This document shows, in pieces, positions 20,311-32,130 of a DNA stretch of 64,000 bases. The stretch covers positions 9,808,026 to 9,872,025 of the forward strand of contig CM068321.1 in assembly GCA_034766995.1 (NCBI GenBank). Reading direction: 5' to 3'. Origin of the DNA: Acanthacorydalis orientalis (Eukaryota > Arthropoda > Insecta > Megaloptera > Corydalidae). A model generated the notes under the pieces. The model was given only the letters and a program-made list of their open reading frames with translations, was not told where the DNA came from and did not search any database. A program made the position numbers and the translations under genes. Each line of letters opens with the position of its first letter. The stretch's first letter is position 1.

Positions 20311-21065
20311 TAAATTTATGTATTTATTCTAAACCTAACATTAGCACTCGCTGTACACGTTATTTTATATGACTTTATTAAACATTTTTTTAAAACGATA
20401 TTTTCTTTTAAACTAGACTATTTCTTGACGTGAACAATATTTCGTGTTTATAGGTCGGATTACTTGTAGGTATAAAAAGATATATACTTTTTTGCTTATA
20501 CACATATTTACACATTACTATACACATTCTGCATTCGTATATATATATATATATATATATATAATCAGTACTATGTAAGACTTATAATTCTGAGATCATA
20601 TTTAAAAATGAATTATAAGCAAAACTACTGAAAATTAAATGAAAAACTTCAATTTTCTTTTTTTTGCTAATGTGTAAGAGTATATAATTTGTTTATTATA
20701 ATTTAAATTATTTTTTTTAAGATACAATATTAATTAAGTTAATGAACTTAAATTGATTATAAGAACTAAAAAATATAGAATATTTATAATCTGCATAAGT
20801 ATGACACACGTACCGACGCTACCAGCTGAAAACAGAAACTCCTAGTGATCTAAAAGAATGAAATTTGCAAAGACAAATCATTCACCTGTATTTCTTGAAT
20901 GATTCTCACATAATATATATTTATAAGTACGCAAATATTTTTATATACATACATATCACTCTTATATTCAATTTGTGATGATCTACTACTGGGTAAATAC
21001 CATCGATGAATTCTTATATTTTGAGCGATCCTAAGTTTTTTTTTATTAATTCCTAATTAACTTAT
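20311..21065. other. AT-rich sequence, nothing recognised
   Basis: Contains a short TA tract at 20539-20563; no gene or transposon recognised. Confidence 0.5.
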
Positions 21066-21066
21066 G

Positions 21067-21108
<42 letters not shown>

Positions 21109-21110
21109 AT
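21066..21110. repeat. (TA)n(TG)n microsatellite
   Basis: TA tract followed by gtgtgtgtgtgtg. Confidence 0.95.
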
Positions 21111-21311
21111 AGATTATATATACTTTATTGTTTGAAAGATGTCAAAGAGTGTGAACTGAATTTAACAAAAAGTATTACGATATTCTTGAATACCTTAGGG
21201 TTTTTTTATATACTTATTTAGATTTTATTTGTAAGTTTAAACCAGTAGGTACAATCTAAAAGAGAAAATCTAAAAAAGGTGCCAATATGCAGGTGGAAGT
21301 TTTACCTTTCC

Positions 21312-21316
<5 letters not shown>

Positions 21317-21366
<50 letters not shown>
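21317..21366. repeat. (TA)n microsatellite
   Basis: Pure TA tract of about 50 bp, followed by four AGAT units. Confidence 0.95.
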
Positions 21367-21370
<4 letters not shown>

Positions 21371-21384
21371 TAGATAGATAGATA

Positions 21385-21462
21385 GATCCCACAATGATTG
21401 CTACAACAGAGTTTTATATATATATATATATATGAAACTGTTGTAGCAAGCATTGTGGAATC
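21385..21462. repeat. 78-nt hairpin with TA loop
   Basis: Left arm (cacaatgattgctacaacag) and right arm (ctgttgtagcaagcattgtg) are complementary over about 26 positions with two mismatches, around a loop of TA repeats. Size and pairing are compatible with a small-RNA precursor, but an inverted duplication around a TA tract, as at 8241-8554, is the simpler explanation. Confidence 0.8.
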
Positions 21463-21769
21463 AGTATATATCTCCATTGTAGATATTGATTGTTATATCA
21501 ATGACAGGCAAATTCCACCTACATATTATTTTTTTCTATATGAATCTTTATAACATAATCATAAGTAATATTTATATATACTTATAATCATGATAATCAT
21601 GATTATCATATCATCTTCATTGTTATTTTTTTTTATCATTGTCTTTGTTAAGAATTTGATCTACAATATTATTTTCGATTGGAATACATCAGTTATTAAC
21701 TTTTCATTAATATTAGGTTAGTAGAATAATAATTGTGGTTTATGACCTTCAAATTTATATATATTTGAT
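21463..21769. other. AT-rich sequence, nothing recognised
   Basis: Contains a short palindromic stretch atcatgataatcatgattat near 21585; otherwise unremarkable. Confidence 0.5.
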
Positions 21770-22000
21770 TTTCCTAGTAGTTTTAAGTGGTACAGAACTG
21801 TTGGGTGACTAAAGCCTAACTTTTGTGCAAACCCTCAAATTGTTGTGCGTGGTTTTGATTCAACTAATTCCTTCAGTTGGTCGTTAAGGACTGAATAAGG
21901 ACGCTCACGAGCTTCTTCATCTTCAAGGCTCTCGTCCACAGCATGGAATTTTTAGAACTGCTATTGAACCATATGTTCCTTAATCTATTCAGACCTGAAT
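21770..22000 (-). pseudogene. Mariner transposase fragment (second helix-turn-helix region)
   Basis: On the minus strand it reads ESLEDEEARERPYSVLNDQL, KELVESKPRTTI, one stop, GFAQKLGFSHPTVLYHLKLL and GKSN. This is the same family and segment as 1785-1985, with a different single stop: tga for an Arg codon after TTI. Neither copy carries the catalytic domain. Two independently decayed copies of the same segment suggest insertions of one lineage now truncated on both sides. Confidence 0.75.
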
Positions 22001-22299
22001 TAATTCTGTCGGAAAAAAATATTTTTCTGGAAGTGACAGGGGTTTAACTAAGATAAAAATATCTTTTTTGTATTTATTTTTCATAGTTTTCCAGCATGCG
22101 CATAATTGGGTACAATGAGTGTAAAGCGTTGTGAAAATAATTAATTAACAAACTACATAAAAATGAATATAAAACAAATATGACATATTTTACTTATGAT
22201 TATCTCATAAATATTTGTATTTACCTAATTTAACCTAAGAATTTAACATTATGATAGCAGTTATAACATTTTTTTAAGAATATTATCTCCAAAAATTCG

Positions 22300-23000
22300 A
22301 ATTTTTTATTTTTTTCCGATGATATGCACCAAAACAATTTTGTTCCTTTTTTATATATAGGTGAATATTACATTTACCGGGTAATAAAGGGTTTTTTGAT
22401 TACACTGGACATTTTTGCAACGTTTACCCTATTTGATTTCGTCGAGATGTGACATAGGATCAATTCGATCATGCTGGACTTTGGGAATAGGTTTCACCTC
22501 TTCGTTAGGTTTGTTAGGCTTCTTCAGAGATTCACTAGATCTAGTATTGCTCGGTCGGCCTGACATTCTTTTGTTCAATGTCTTGTAAGCCTTTACTAAT
22601 AATACCGCTAGTCGCATGCGGAAATACAGCAAATCCAGAGAGTCTTGGTTAAATTTTTAGCTTTTTGTAGTATTTTTTGTACTCGAGCCAACTGTTCACA
22701 ACTGCCATGTCTACAGGGTAAAATGTTAATTATAGGGTCCACTTCTTTGATTCTATACACAGAGATATTATGAAACTTCAAAATAAGTGTGTATAATTAT
22801 ACTCACAGGATCTGAATGGGATAACAGTACCCACAATAAAAACATCGTTTAGTTTACGAGGAATTTCTCCTGCTGTACCACCCGCTTTGAACTCTTACAA
22901 AAAATTGCTATTATTTGCTTTTTTTCCATCTTTTATTCAATAGCCCAATTTTGAAGCAAAATTTATAATAAAACCAAAGTCGATGTTATCAAAATACGGA
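22300..23000 (-). pseudogene. piggyBac-superfamily (PGBD-like) transposase remnant
   Basis: Minus-strand pieces in several frames read EFKAGGTAGEIPRKLNDVFI, EVDPIINILPCRHGSCEQLA, DMAVVNSWLEYKKYYKKLKI, then YFRMRLAVLLVKAYKTLNKR, followed by a lysine/asparagine-rich segment, PIPKVQHDRIDPMSHLDEIK and, after a stop, RCKNVQCNQKT. This is the C-terminal half of a PGBD-type transposase: the D-x-A-V-V-N-x-W-L-x-Y helix, an L-E-F-R-x-x-L-A-like helix and the start of the cysteine-rich domain (R-x-D-x-x-x-H ... K-R-C-K-x-x-x-C). It belongs to a different branch from the element at 10.4-12.0 kb. No inverted ends found. Confidence 0.75.
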
Positions 23001-23309
23001 CCGAAAATGATATAAACATAAACAGAATAAAATGACACTTTCATTGAAAAGAAAACATTAGAATTCAGAAAATAAAAACCGCAATTATTTTTCTAATAAT
23101 ACAACTTCATCGTTATTACCAACGAAACATCCAATTTCTGTGTCAGTCTTTTTCTTTCTCAACTGTTTTTATCATTATTATTAATTACATTTTCTTTTAA
23201 AGACAATTTAGATGACACATTGCACGTGCTTGAGGGTGAAACATCAGAGTTTTGACACTGTGACAAGGTACAGATAAATCTTTTTTATAATCTTAAAAAG
23301 TTAAATTTG

Positions 23310-23440
23310 TTTACACCTTGAAGCTCTGAGAATGATTGGACAGTTATTGAAATACATTCGAAAAATAATCAATAATTATTCATTGAACATTTTTGATCAG
23401 ATTTGTGTTTTGTGGGGAGAAAAAAAGTATTCGTGAAGAT
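23310..23440 (+). repeat. HCR dispersed repeat, forward copy
   Basis: Reads caccttgaagctctgagaat, gttattgaaatacattcg, the core aataatcaataattattcat then tgaacatttttgatcagatt, then tgtgttttgtggggag and attcgtgaagatg. The 'core plus tttgtgg' part is well kept. Confidence 0.7.
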
Positions 23441-23887
23441 GGAACATTGTTCCAAGTATCATTCAGTAAATTCATAACATTTAAGATCGGGATAGTCTCT
23501 TTGAGATCTTGTCTCTTTTCAATGATTATAAGCAATACAACAAACCTTTTATAAAAACATTTCAAAATGATTACCCCATTAGTTTCGAAATTTAAATGAT
23601 TTTGGGAGGCAGAAATGCCAGCTATAAATTAGATGAATTTTGCATTTAAGGTTCTAAAAAGTTAAGAATACCATTAATTAAGAGACAGGACAATGTTATT
23701 AGCGAATTCATTGTAACCTTGAAAAGAATTCGTTATAAAGAAGGTTTGTTTACATATACAACAAACTAAAATTCATGTAAACATTTGTTTACTGAAGTTC
23801 TGAATTTGTTATGTCCATGTTTGTTATAATTGAATTCGAGTGACTATATACACACACAAATATTCTCTCTCTCTATAACTTATATAC
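23441..23887. other. AT-rich sequence, nothing recognised
   Basis: No supported feature. Confidence 0.5.
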
Positions 23888-23890
23888 ACT

Positions 23891-23924
<34 letters not shown>
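23888..23924. repeat. (CA)n(TA)n microsatellite
   Basis: CA run followed directly by a TA run. Confidence 0.95.
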
Positions 23925-24025
23925 AAATTAACTTCCGTATTATTCTAAAATATGAACTTATTTAATTTTCATTTTTATTAATATGAAGTTTGATTTTAAG
24001 AAGTATTTTTTACTTTTATTTACCA

Positions 24026-24029
<4 letters not shown>

Positions 24030-24063
<34 letters not shown>

Positions 24064-24065
24064 GA

Positions 24066-24110
<45 letters not shown>
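24030..24110. repeat. (TA)n microsatellite
   Basis: Two TA tracts separated by a single acgag interruption near 24063. Confidence 0.95.
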
Positions 24111-24113
<3 letters not shown>

Positions 24114-25089
24114 CAAATAAATGTATTTACTGATTGGAACAATTATTCAATAAACAAAATATTTTACTAAAATATTACGACTAAAAACAATTATATTAAA
24201 AAAATATGTTTACAAAATGTTGTCATTGAAATGGTAATCATTCAAAACAATAAATATATCGATAAGCATCTTAGAATGAAATCGGATGTTGTTTAAAACG
24301 TAATGCTCTTATATTTTCTTACTTATGTACATATACGTACTTGTTTATGTATGAATTTGTGCTCATGTGTGTTAATTTAAACTTTGTTTCGCCTCAGAAG
24401 GAATTAAATATGAACAAACTTGCTTAATAAGTTGTTAACTGTTAATCATGTTGTTTAACAAATGAAATAAGAATAATTATATTAAAATAAATTTTAACAT
24501 TTGTTACATTAATGATAAATGAGGACTATGATTGAACATCACATATCGTTATCTCCAATCTATATAAACCCGTTTACATCATGCATGCGCTCGTCAAGAA
24601 ACGAAAAATGTGTACAAAAAAAGCTCCACGTTCCAATGATTACTCAATAACCTCTGTACCTGTCTATTAAAGTGTTGAAAGCATATGTGTGTTTTTATTA
24701 ACATTTCTATAATAACCTACTTAATTGCAGCAAACAAAAAAAAATGTGTATATATATGTATACATTCGTACGTATATACAAGTCATTCGAAATGTACGAC
24801 GATATTGAAAACAGAATATCATCATTATAACGAAATGGGCAAACATTGTCGAACATTGCGTCGTTGTTATATATTCGAATGTGCGACAACGAGACATATT
24901 TTTTTTTGTTCGAAAAAGTGCCAATTTCGTCAATATCAGAAAGTGGAAATACTTGTCTACGAACAGTTTCATTAATGATCTGTAGATGGGTTTGATTAGT
25001 AGAAATACGATTAAATCATTATCCATTATTTTTTGTTTTTATATTTTTTAACTTCTGTGAACATCTACATTAAATACGTATGAAAATAT
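24111..25089. other. AT-rich sequence, nothing recognised
   Basis: Slightly more complex DNA at 24760-24980 with overlapping open frames on both strands (about 24685-24975 plus; 24721-25026 minus). They encode no recognisable domain, and mutual overlap argues against both being real. Confidence 0.45.
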
Positions 25090-25400
25090 ATGTTGCGTGT
25101 GGGAGTAGCACTATCGAATTAGTGTGGCACTAAGGAGTGAGGACTGGACTCCTTTTTAAATTAATGAAAAGAAGTCTGTTTTGTGTTTTTATGTTTTATT
25201 TTCAACAGTGAATACAAGATATATGATTAAAAACTGTTGCTGTGTTCGGTATACTGATTTGATGAGACTTATGAGTTAACGTTTATCTTATGTCTTCATA
25301 GCTTCTGACTTCTAACTTGTTACTTCGTCTTTACTTGACTTAACACTTCACGACTTAGTTCATGACTTGTTACATCAAGTCTTGCTCCATGACTTACTTT
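25090..25400. other. LTR-like or minisatellite-like sequence (tentative)
   Basis: A more complex block (agtgtggcactaaggagtga, ggactggactcc) is followed by a degenerate gactt-rich stretch (about 25280-25400: cttgacttaacacttcacga, cttagttcatgacttg). The block resembles LTR or leader sequence of insect LTR retrotransposons in style, but I see no flanking partner or coding region, so the call is weak. Confidence 0.25.
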
Positions 25401-26196
25401 TATTGCTTCAAAATCAAAAATAATTTTATTGTGATAAACTTTGGTTTCAACGCCGAAATGCTGTGCGTTGGACGGAAATGGAGAGTTTGGTCCGGAGCCT
25501 TAGCACTTGGATTTCAAGCCGGTTTTGAAAGGAGAGTATGTTTCAAGGAAGTGTGTATGGGAGGTGGTTTAAAATTTGGAATCCGGAAAAAAATTTTCCG
25601 GAAAAACCGGATGAAACTTTTATCGCCTAGCGTGGTCGATTTATATATGATTTCAGGCGGTATTACTAAAATAAATAAATACTAAAATAAATAAATGCTA
25701 ACGGTTCAGGCCATTAGTTTGCAATACAATAAATACAGAATAATACATATAACTTAATGGCCTAACCTAATGAAAAAAGACAGAGGTTTTTCCGTACTTT
25801 CGAATGGATTAATTTTGAAACTGGAATTACCTTGTCAATAATGTGGTTTTATTGCATTGTAATAAATATAATTATCCGGCTTCAACAACGTATAAGAAAT
25901 GTTGTAGAAGTTGAAATAGATAACCTGCACTCATATACAATACAATATTTGTATGTTTAGGAGGATTCCCCATACAGTCAATTTTAAAATTAACTTGTAA
26001 TTATTTCATATTTGATGTCATGCTCGTGATTTTTATAATACATATATTAATGAGTAATAATTCACAACAGTATGTAAAAATCTAATTTATTAATGTGCTT
26101 GTATTTTTTAAAAAAAAATAATCCATACAAAATCGTTATTTAAATTGAAAAGAAGTATCTACAAAGATGACACACAAAACATGTGTACTTATATTG
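25401..26196. other. Mixed sequence with a GC-containing hairpin
   Basis: 25440-25640 is less AT-rich and holds the inverted repeat ccggaaaa/ttttccgg (25583-25601). A plus-strand open frame at 25362-25685 has no recognisable domain. The rest is AT-rich. Confidence 0.4.
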
Positions 26197-26256
26197 CACG
26201 AGTCTAACTCGTGAATGGCTGATAAAGTGTTCTGCAGTTCACGAGTCAGACTTGTG
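26197..26256. repeat. 60-nt hairpin
   Basis: Left arm 26197-26215 (cacgagtctaactcgtgaa) and right arm 26238-26256 (ttcacgagtcagacttgtg) pair at 17 of 19 positions around a 22-nt loop. The size suits a microRNA precursor; expression is unknown. Confidence 0.75.
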
Positions 26257-26483
26257 ATTAATGCACAAGAAGTTAAGTAGAAAAATACTATATAAAACAA
26301 TACGAGAAACTCTCTACATTCACTATATAAATGCAAAAACCCAATGAAAATATATCATTGCTATCTGCTGAATTGTGTTGATATCTGTATGAAATTTATA
26401 ATTTTGAATTGTACATTTCATTAAATTCAATAGAATTGACAGTGTTTATATGTTTAGTGACAGAATATAAATTTATAATATTA

Positions 26484-26995
26484 ACTGTACAAATTAATTC
26501 GGTGTCTTTTTAAAGAAAATGAATGTTTAAAGAAAAATGGAATATATTTAAATCCTCAAAATATCCTTCATTATTTAACTTGTATTAACTTTTGCTTCAT
26601 CTGTCGGGTAATTGATGAATTCCTTGTCAAAAGAAGATAGCGGGTTTGAATCGATGAACTTGTCGATGCATTTTCGGACTTCTTCCTCTATTTTAGCGTT
26701 TTTTGTATACAACACAACACCTTCCCCCAAACTTGATCAAATCAATCCCGCAACTTCGATAGGATTTTTTTCAATTGGAATTCAAAAAGTATGCAGTACC
26801 TAATATGCTGCTTTTCGGACGCTATCATGTTCACTGCTGTTTTGTGAGATTATACCACCTGATTGACCAAGATATATAGTGTTTTTAATGTTAAGGTTGG
26901 CACTTAAAAATCGTAAAACTACGAGAAAATATTTTAATTTAAAATAGAGTTATGATTGATTCAATTTAAAGACACCGAATTAATTTTTGTATTTA
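26484..26995 (-). mobile_element. Tc1/mariner-derived MITE, family A copy 2
   Basis: The best pair of ends: gtacaaattaattcggtgtc at the left and, reading in from the right on the minus strand, acaaaaattaattcggtgtc. About 510 bp. On the minus strand inside the right end, frames give V-R-K-A-A-Y-like N-terminal residues (family S-E-K-Q-H-I-R-H-C-I-L), then FGGRCCVVY-like sequence. After the deletion junction come KNAKIEEEVRKCIDKFIDSN and, in another frame, NNEGYFED near the left end. The fused N- and C-terminal stubs and absence of any catalytic residue define a deletion-derivative MITE. Confidence 0.85.
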
Positions 26996-27029
26996 ATAAA
27001 TACTTAAAAAAGAGGTTTTATAAGATACC

Positions 27030-27031
<2 letters not shown>

Positions 27032-27073
<42 letters not shown>
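27032..27073. repeat. (TA)n microsatellite
   Basis: Pure TA tract. Confidence 0.95.
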
Positions 27074-27076
<3 letters not shown>

Positions 27077-27194
27077 CTTAATGTTATTTTGAATTTCGCT
27101 TTATATTTGCAATTATTGTTTGTATTATAATATAGATGACTCAATTATGAGTTATTGTTTTAGATTTTAAATTATTTATACTTGATATAAAATT

Positions 27195-27819
<625 letters not shown>

Positions 27820-27863
<44 letters not shown>
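27820..27863. repeat. (TA)n microsatellite
   Basis: Pure TA tract. Confidence 0.95.
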
Positions 27864-27866
<3 letters not shown>

Positions 27867-27924
27867 GACAATTTAAAATTTTATTATACATTTTACTCAT
27901 CTTAATGAATAAATTCTTTTTTCC

Positions 27925-28035
27925 TACCATAAACCATAAATTTTCTTATTAGAAATGTGTTAAGTAAATGATCATTTTTGATTTTTACTCACACACATAT
28001 CGATGGTGATGCCATCATAGTCAGAACGTTGATAC
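27925..28035 (-). repeat. HCR dispersed repeat, reverse copy
   Basis: Reads ccataaaccataaatttt, then a shortened core ending atgatcatttttgatttt, tactcacacacatatcgatg and the small hairpin gatggtgatgccatc, then tagtcagaacgttga. Confidence 0.65.
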
Positions 28036-28139
28036 AGAAACATAAAAAAAACAGAATATAACAGAAAAAAGGTTTTTTTACTATTACTTATATATGATCT
28101 ACTTACCACTACTAATACTATAAACAAAACATATTTTTT

Positions 28140-28300
28140 CTTTACCCTAGCACATTGAAAATGATAGAATCTACATCGAAATGAGAAAAAACAATAATCA
28201 AAAACATTTTTCTGGTTTGTGGGGTTAGAAAGATAATTCCTTTATGAAAGTGAATTTAGCTACAGTGTCAGTACTACATTGTGACATTTGATTGTTTATT
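28140..28300 (+). repeat. HCR dispersed repeat, forward copy with intact 3' half
   Basis: Reads accctagcacattgaaaatg, atctacatcgaaatgag, a shortened core (aacaataatcaaaaacattt), then tctggtttgtggggttag, tttatgaaagtgaatttagc and tacagtgtcagtactacatt. This copy shows the 3' half of the unit well. Confidence 0.7.
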
Positions 28301-28379
28301 TGTATTTTTTTTTTATAAAAGAAATGCCTATTTATGAAAGAAAAATTAAGTTAAAAATTAACTAGTGAAAATGCATTCA

Positions 28380-28720
28380 TTACAAACGACTAATTTCTTA
28401 TTCCATTTACATGCATATGTATTCATGTCCAGTCATAGGCTATATGTGATACGAGCGGAATACACGGCGCCGCAACCGGAATTTGTGGGCGTTACTAGGA
28501 CACGTATGACAGGAAACAGATGTCCGATGCGTCATGGCACGGTGGCGCGGGTGAGCATGCTGGGCGTCGAACTCGGACTTGCATATCTTTTATAGCACGC
28601 AGCCACCACTCATGTACATACATATACATACATCTTTTAAATGTATGTATATACATACACATATATGGATATAGGTACAATTACGTTACGGACTATCGGA
28701 CCGTTATATGTATATACATA
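28380..28720. other. GC/CpG-richer island 6
   Basis: CpG-rich core at 28440-28600 (gaatacacggcgccgcaacc, gtggcgcgggtgagcatg), followed by a TACATA-type inverted stretch (about 28612-28660). Overlapping short open frames have no domain. Candidate regulatory island. Confidence 0.4.
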
Positions 28721-28838
28721 TGCATTCAAAGGCAGTAACAGCATTGTTTCTACACTTTATATAGTTTACGAACTCGTTTATTGTGTTTTAGAAGAAAGTA
28801 TTCGTGTAAAATATTCAATCACTTGGTAGTTAGTGTTT

Positions 28839-28842
<4 letters not shown>

Positions 28843-28911
<69 letters not shown>
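28843..28911. repeat. (TA)n microsatellite
   Basis: Pure TA tract of about 69 bp. Confidence 0.95.
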
Positions 28912-28913
<2 letters not shown>

Positions 28914-29689
28914 TGTATGTTTAAATCAGTCAATAAAGACTAAGAAATAAAATTAAAAAGAATATAGCCAAGCTACTATTATTTTACTAATGGTCGTATT
29001 TTTGCAAGTACTAGGAAGTATGACAGGTGTATCTACAAAATCATTTGAAAACGAGTTTTGTACTGAAGCATGATAAAGTATATTTAACCGAAATAACTTT
29101 GATTGAAATATATTTAATCTGTTCCGCTCATACATTATGTATTCGTTCTCTTCATTATTTAAGATTTTTTGCAATAGTTACGGGTTTTTGAAGAAGTAAT
29201 TTGTTATCAAAATATATAGTTTTTTATATCATATATTAAGTTAAACTAATTGTTGATGGAATGAAATTTATCAATTTCATATTGAATGGTCTTAGATTAG
29301 TTTAATCTGTATGTAAAGATTGCTTTCTTAACTTTTTCATGGGAAATCGCTGGATAGATGTAGGATAATCTGTTTAAGTTCTCATAATGATCTTCTTCTT
29401 TTTGGATCACTTAAGTTGTTCGCTAGTTTCGGTACATGTGTCATTTTCAGAAGGATTTTAAAAATAGACGATAAAGAGGTGGCTTTTAAATTATCTTGGG
29501 TTCATCCAAATTCGTTTTATTTGTCATGTGTTTTATAATTTTAAGGTATAAAATAACCCTTTACGAATTGTATTAATTTCTTGATTCAGTATATATTTTT
29601 TTACAATATAGTTCTGGAACTATGAATACTTTTACAAATAAACTTTTTATTTATCGCACAAACTACATAAAAATCTGCTCAGAAAAGTT
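28912..29689. other. AT-rich sequence, nothing recognised
   Basis: No supported feature. Confidence 0.5.
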
Positions 29690-29772
29690 CAAGTATTTAT
29701 TATTGATCATTTTTGATTTTTACTTATACGAATATTGACCAAAGTGCTATCATCTTCAGAGCGTTAAGTTTT
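29690..29772 (-). repeat. HCR dispersed repeat, reverse copy
   Basis: Reads tttattattgatcatttttg, atttttacttatacgaatat and aagtgctatcatcttcagag, ending cgttaag. It defines the outer 'ctctgaagatga' end of the unit. Confidence 0.65.
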
Positions 29773-30039
29773 TAAAATTTTTTCAAGATTTTTCTTGCCA
29801 TGTTTCACTAATACATGTGATATGACATTTACTAAGTAAATCTCTTTTAATATGTTGAATAGTGATAAATTATAGAACATAGCACTAATCAGAGAGATTA
29901 AGATTTGACATATCTTAGAAACTGAAATTTTTTTTTTAACGAAAATAAATAACTTATATCTCCAACACTATGATTATTAACGAATAAAAAATTAATGCAC
30001 TGCTCTTTATTTATAAAGATACAAAAAATATTTTCTAGG

Positions 30040-30170
30040 ATTTTTCTGTATCTTAATGATAAGAAGATGATGCCGTTGCCACTGGTGTGAGCTTAACCAT
30101 CAATTAAAAATATTAAATATTTGTGACAGATTTGTGCTTATGGTTTGTGAGGTTAGTAAAATATTGTGTG
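30040..30170 (+). repeat. HCR dispersed repeat, divergent forward copy
   Basis: Reads gataagaagatgatgccgtt, aaccatcaattaaaaatatt, then gtgcttatggtttgtgaggt and tgtgaaaatatt. Confidence 0.45.
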
Positions 30171-30439
30171 AAAATATTATTTTGATATTTATTGATTTCA
30201 ATACTTTCTAAAATGTTAAATTTTATAATTTTATTTTTAATTTTACTATTTGTATTATATAATTCATACCATTTTATATCACATTTCTAAGATTTCTTTA
30301 ACAAATATTGAATTATTTGCATTAAAATTAAAGAAAATGCAAGAAGTATAATAACATATATCTTATTTAGTTATCACGAAGAAACAATAATAAATATTCA
30401 GATAAAATTTATATGACTGTCAACAACTATCTAAAATTT

Positions 30440-30600
30440 GCCTGAAGATGCGATACGTGCCGGAACTAGTAGTGGAGAACAAAAACTCAATGGAACCGTA
30501 ATTGAAATGTACATAAATAAGAATCAAAAATGGTCAATTGTTATTTACTGCATTCCTTGCTCCGAAAAAAACAATGTTTTGCAAGAGCCTAAAGAATGTA
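30440..30600 (+). repeat. HCR dispersed repeat, divergent forward copy
   Basis: Reads cctgaagatgcgatacgt, later ggaaccgtaattgaaatgta, cataaataagaatcaaaaat and ggtcaattgttatttactg. Confidence 0.45.
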
Positions 30601-30744
30601 TTTAGGAAACTGAGAAATGCTATTTAATTTATTTGGTAGTTACTTTATTTTTTGTGCTTAACGAATATGTCTTTCTATTATTTGCGAATAGTTTGTATAT
30701 ACTCCCACTGTATTAAATCTTATCTTTTTTTCTAATAGCACTAC

Positions 30745-31545
30745 AGCTCAGGGTGATCTTTGGGCCCCTTTAAGTTGCTCTTCCACATTGAATGATCTTG
30801 TAAGACTATTTTCCAGTTATTCACTTGAATTGTCTATACGACATTCTCTACGCCGTCTAACCATCTAGCTTTGGCTCTGCCTCTGGCGCTGGTACGATCT
30901 GAGATGGCGCGAAAGACTTTACTTTGAGCTCGCCTGTCGTCCATTCATATCAGTTGTCCAGCCCATTTTAAACGCTAGGCTTTAACAAAACAGACAATAT
31001 CTTCGCTCTTTATTAGTTCATTCAATTCGCAATTATTTCTTCTGATACACTCTCCGTTTTTCAATTGTTTGGCGCCATAGTTTTGCCTAAAATTTTTCTT
31101 TTAAAATCCCGTAGACAGTTTTTGTCCGCCACAGTCATTGACTAGATTTCCCATCTATATGTTATAACTGGATGAATAATTGCTTTATATACAGTCAATT
31201 TTGTCTGTTTTGCAAGTAGCTCTTACTGTATCAACTTCCTATTAGCAAAATAGCATTTATTACTAGCTTGAATACGTTCTTGTATGCATAAGTGCATATT
31301 ATTATCATTTCTAATTAGTGCTACAAGGTAAGTAAAGCTGGTCACTCCTTCAAAATTTAACTCACCAATTGTGGTGTTTTACGGACATCTTCTGCGGCCA
31401 TTTCTTGATAGTTTCATATATTTTGTCTTTATCTGCTCATTTATCTTTAGACCCACCTTCGCAGCTTTGCTATTTAATAGAATAAATATTTCTACCATAG
31501 TTCTGTAATGTAGGGAAATTATAACGATGTCGGCTACATAAGCTA
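30745..31545 (-). pseudogene. Non-LTR retrotransposon (LINE) reverse transcriptase remnant, 5'-truncated
   Basis: The minus strand reads, in shifting frames, VAYVADIVII (the F/Y-A-D-D box, with one Asp lost), NSKAAKVGLKINEQIKTKYM, NTTIGELNFEGVTSFTYL, then KLTVYKAIIHPVITY, MTVADKNCLRDFKRKILGK, CELNE-like and KAQRLKWAGQLIWMDD, and finally RGRAKARWLDGVEN. This is the usual order from the catalytic box to the C-terminal segment of insect LINE ORF2: G-L-x-I-N, F-x-Y-L-G, L-Y-x-x-x-I-x-P-V-x-x-Y-G, L-x-W-x-G-H, G-R-x-x-x-R-W-x-D. The protein upstream of the YADD box is missing and stops are frequent, so it is a dead 5'-truncated insertion. Confidence 0.85.
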
Positions 31546-32130
31546 CTATCTGATAAGAATTGTACTGATTAGTATTGATAACTGATCACGAACTAGGAAA
31601 CGAATACAGGATCACGATTTGAAATCTTATCTACTAATCTTATATTTTCATTTGAAAATAATTTCAGGTTCTCCTCCATTAATACTCTCAGAAAAAATAT
31701 TCATTTAAATTTATTTAAAAAACAATCATTTATTAAAAGCAATTACTTGATAATATTTTTATATATTTCGTCGATTTACATTCGTCATTATGCGCTATAA
31801 TCCAATCAATATCTGCATATAAATTAATAAGATTGCAAATTGAAAATAGTTTTGGACTTGTTAAATTGGAAATAGCTATTGCCATTAGAAAATTAAAAAG
31901 ATGATCGTCGTGGATTTCTAATGGATTTTATACACAATATTTTACTGTAATTCAGAGGAATAACTAATATTTAATCTTTACATGAAACATATGTACAAAA
32001 ATTCAATCAGTATAATCTAACATCGATCTAAAATGGTATTTTATTGATTTCATTTTTCAATAATTTTTTTATACAAGCACGTGCGTACAAATCGCTTAAA
32101 AACATTTCTCAAGACTTGAAATGTAAAAAA
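31546..32130. other. AT-rich sequence, nothing recognised
   Basis: No supported feature. Confidence 0.5.

Noticed and set aside
24685..25026. Overlapping frames of about 96-101 aa on both strands
   Set aside because: Mutual overlap and no recognisable domain.
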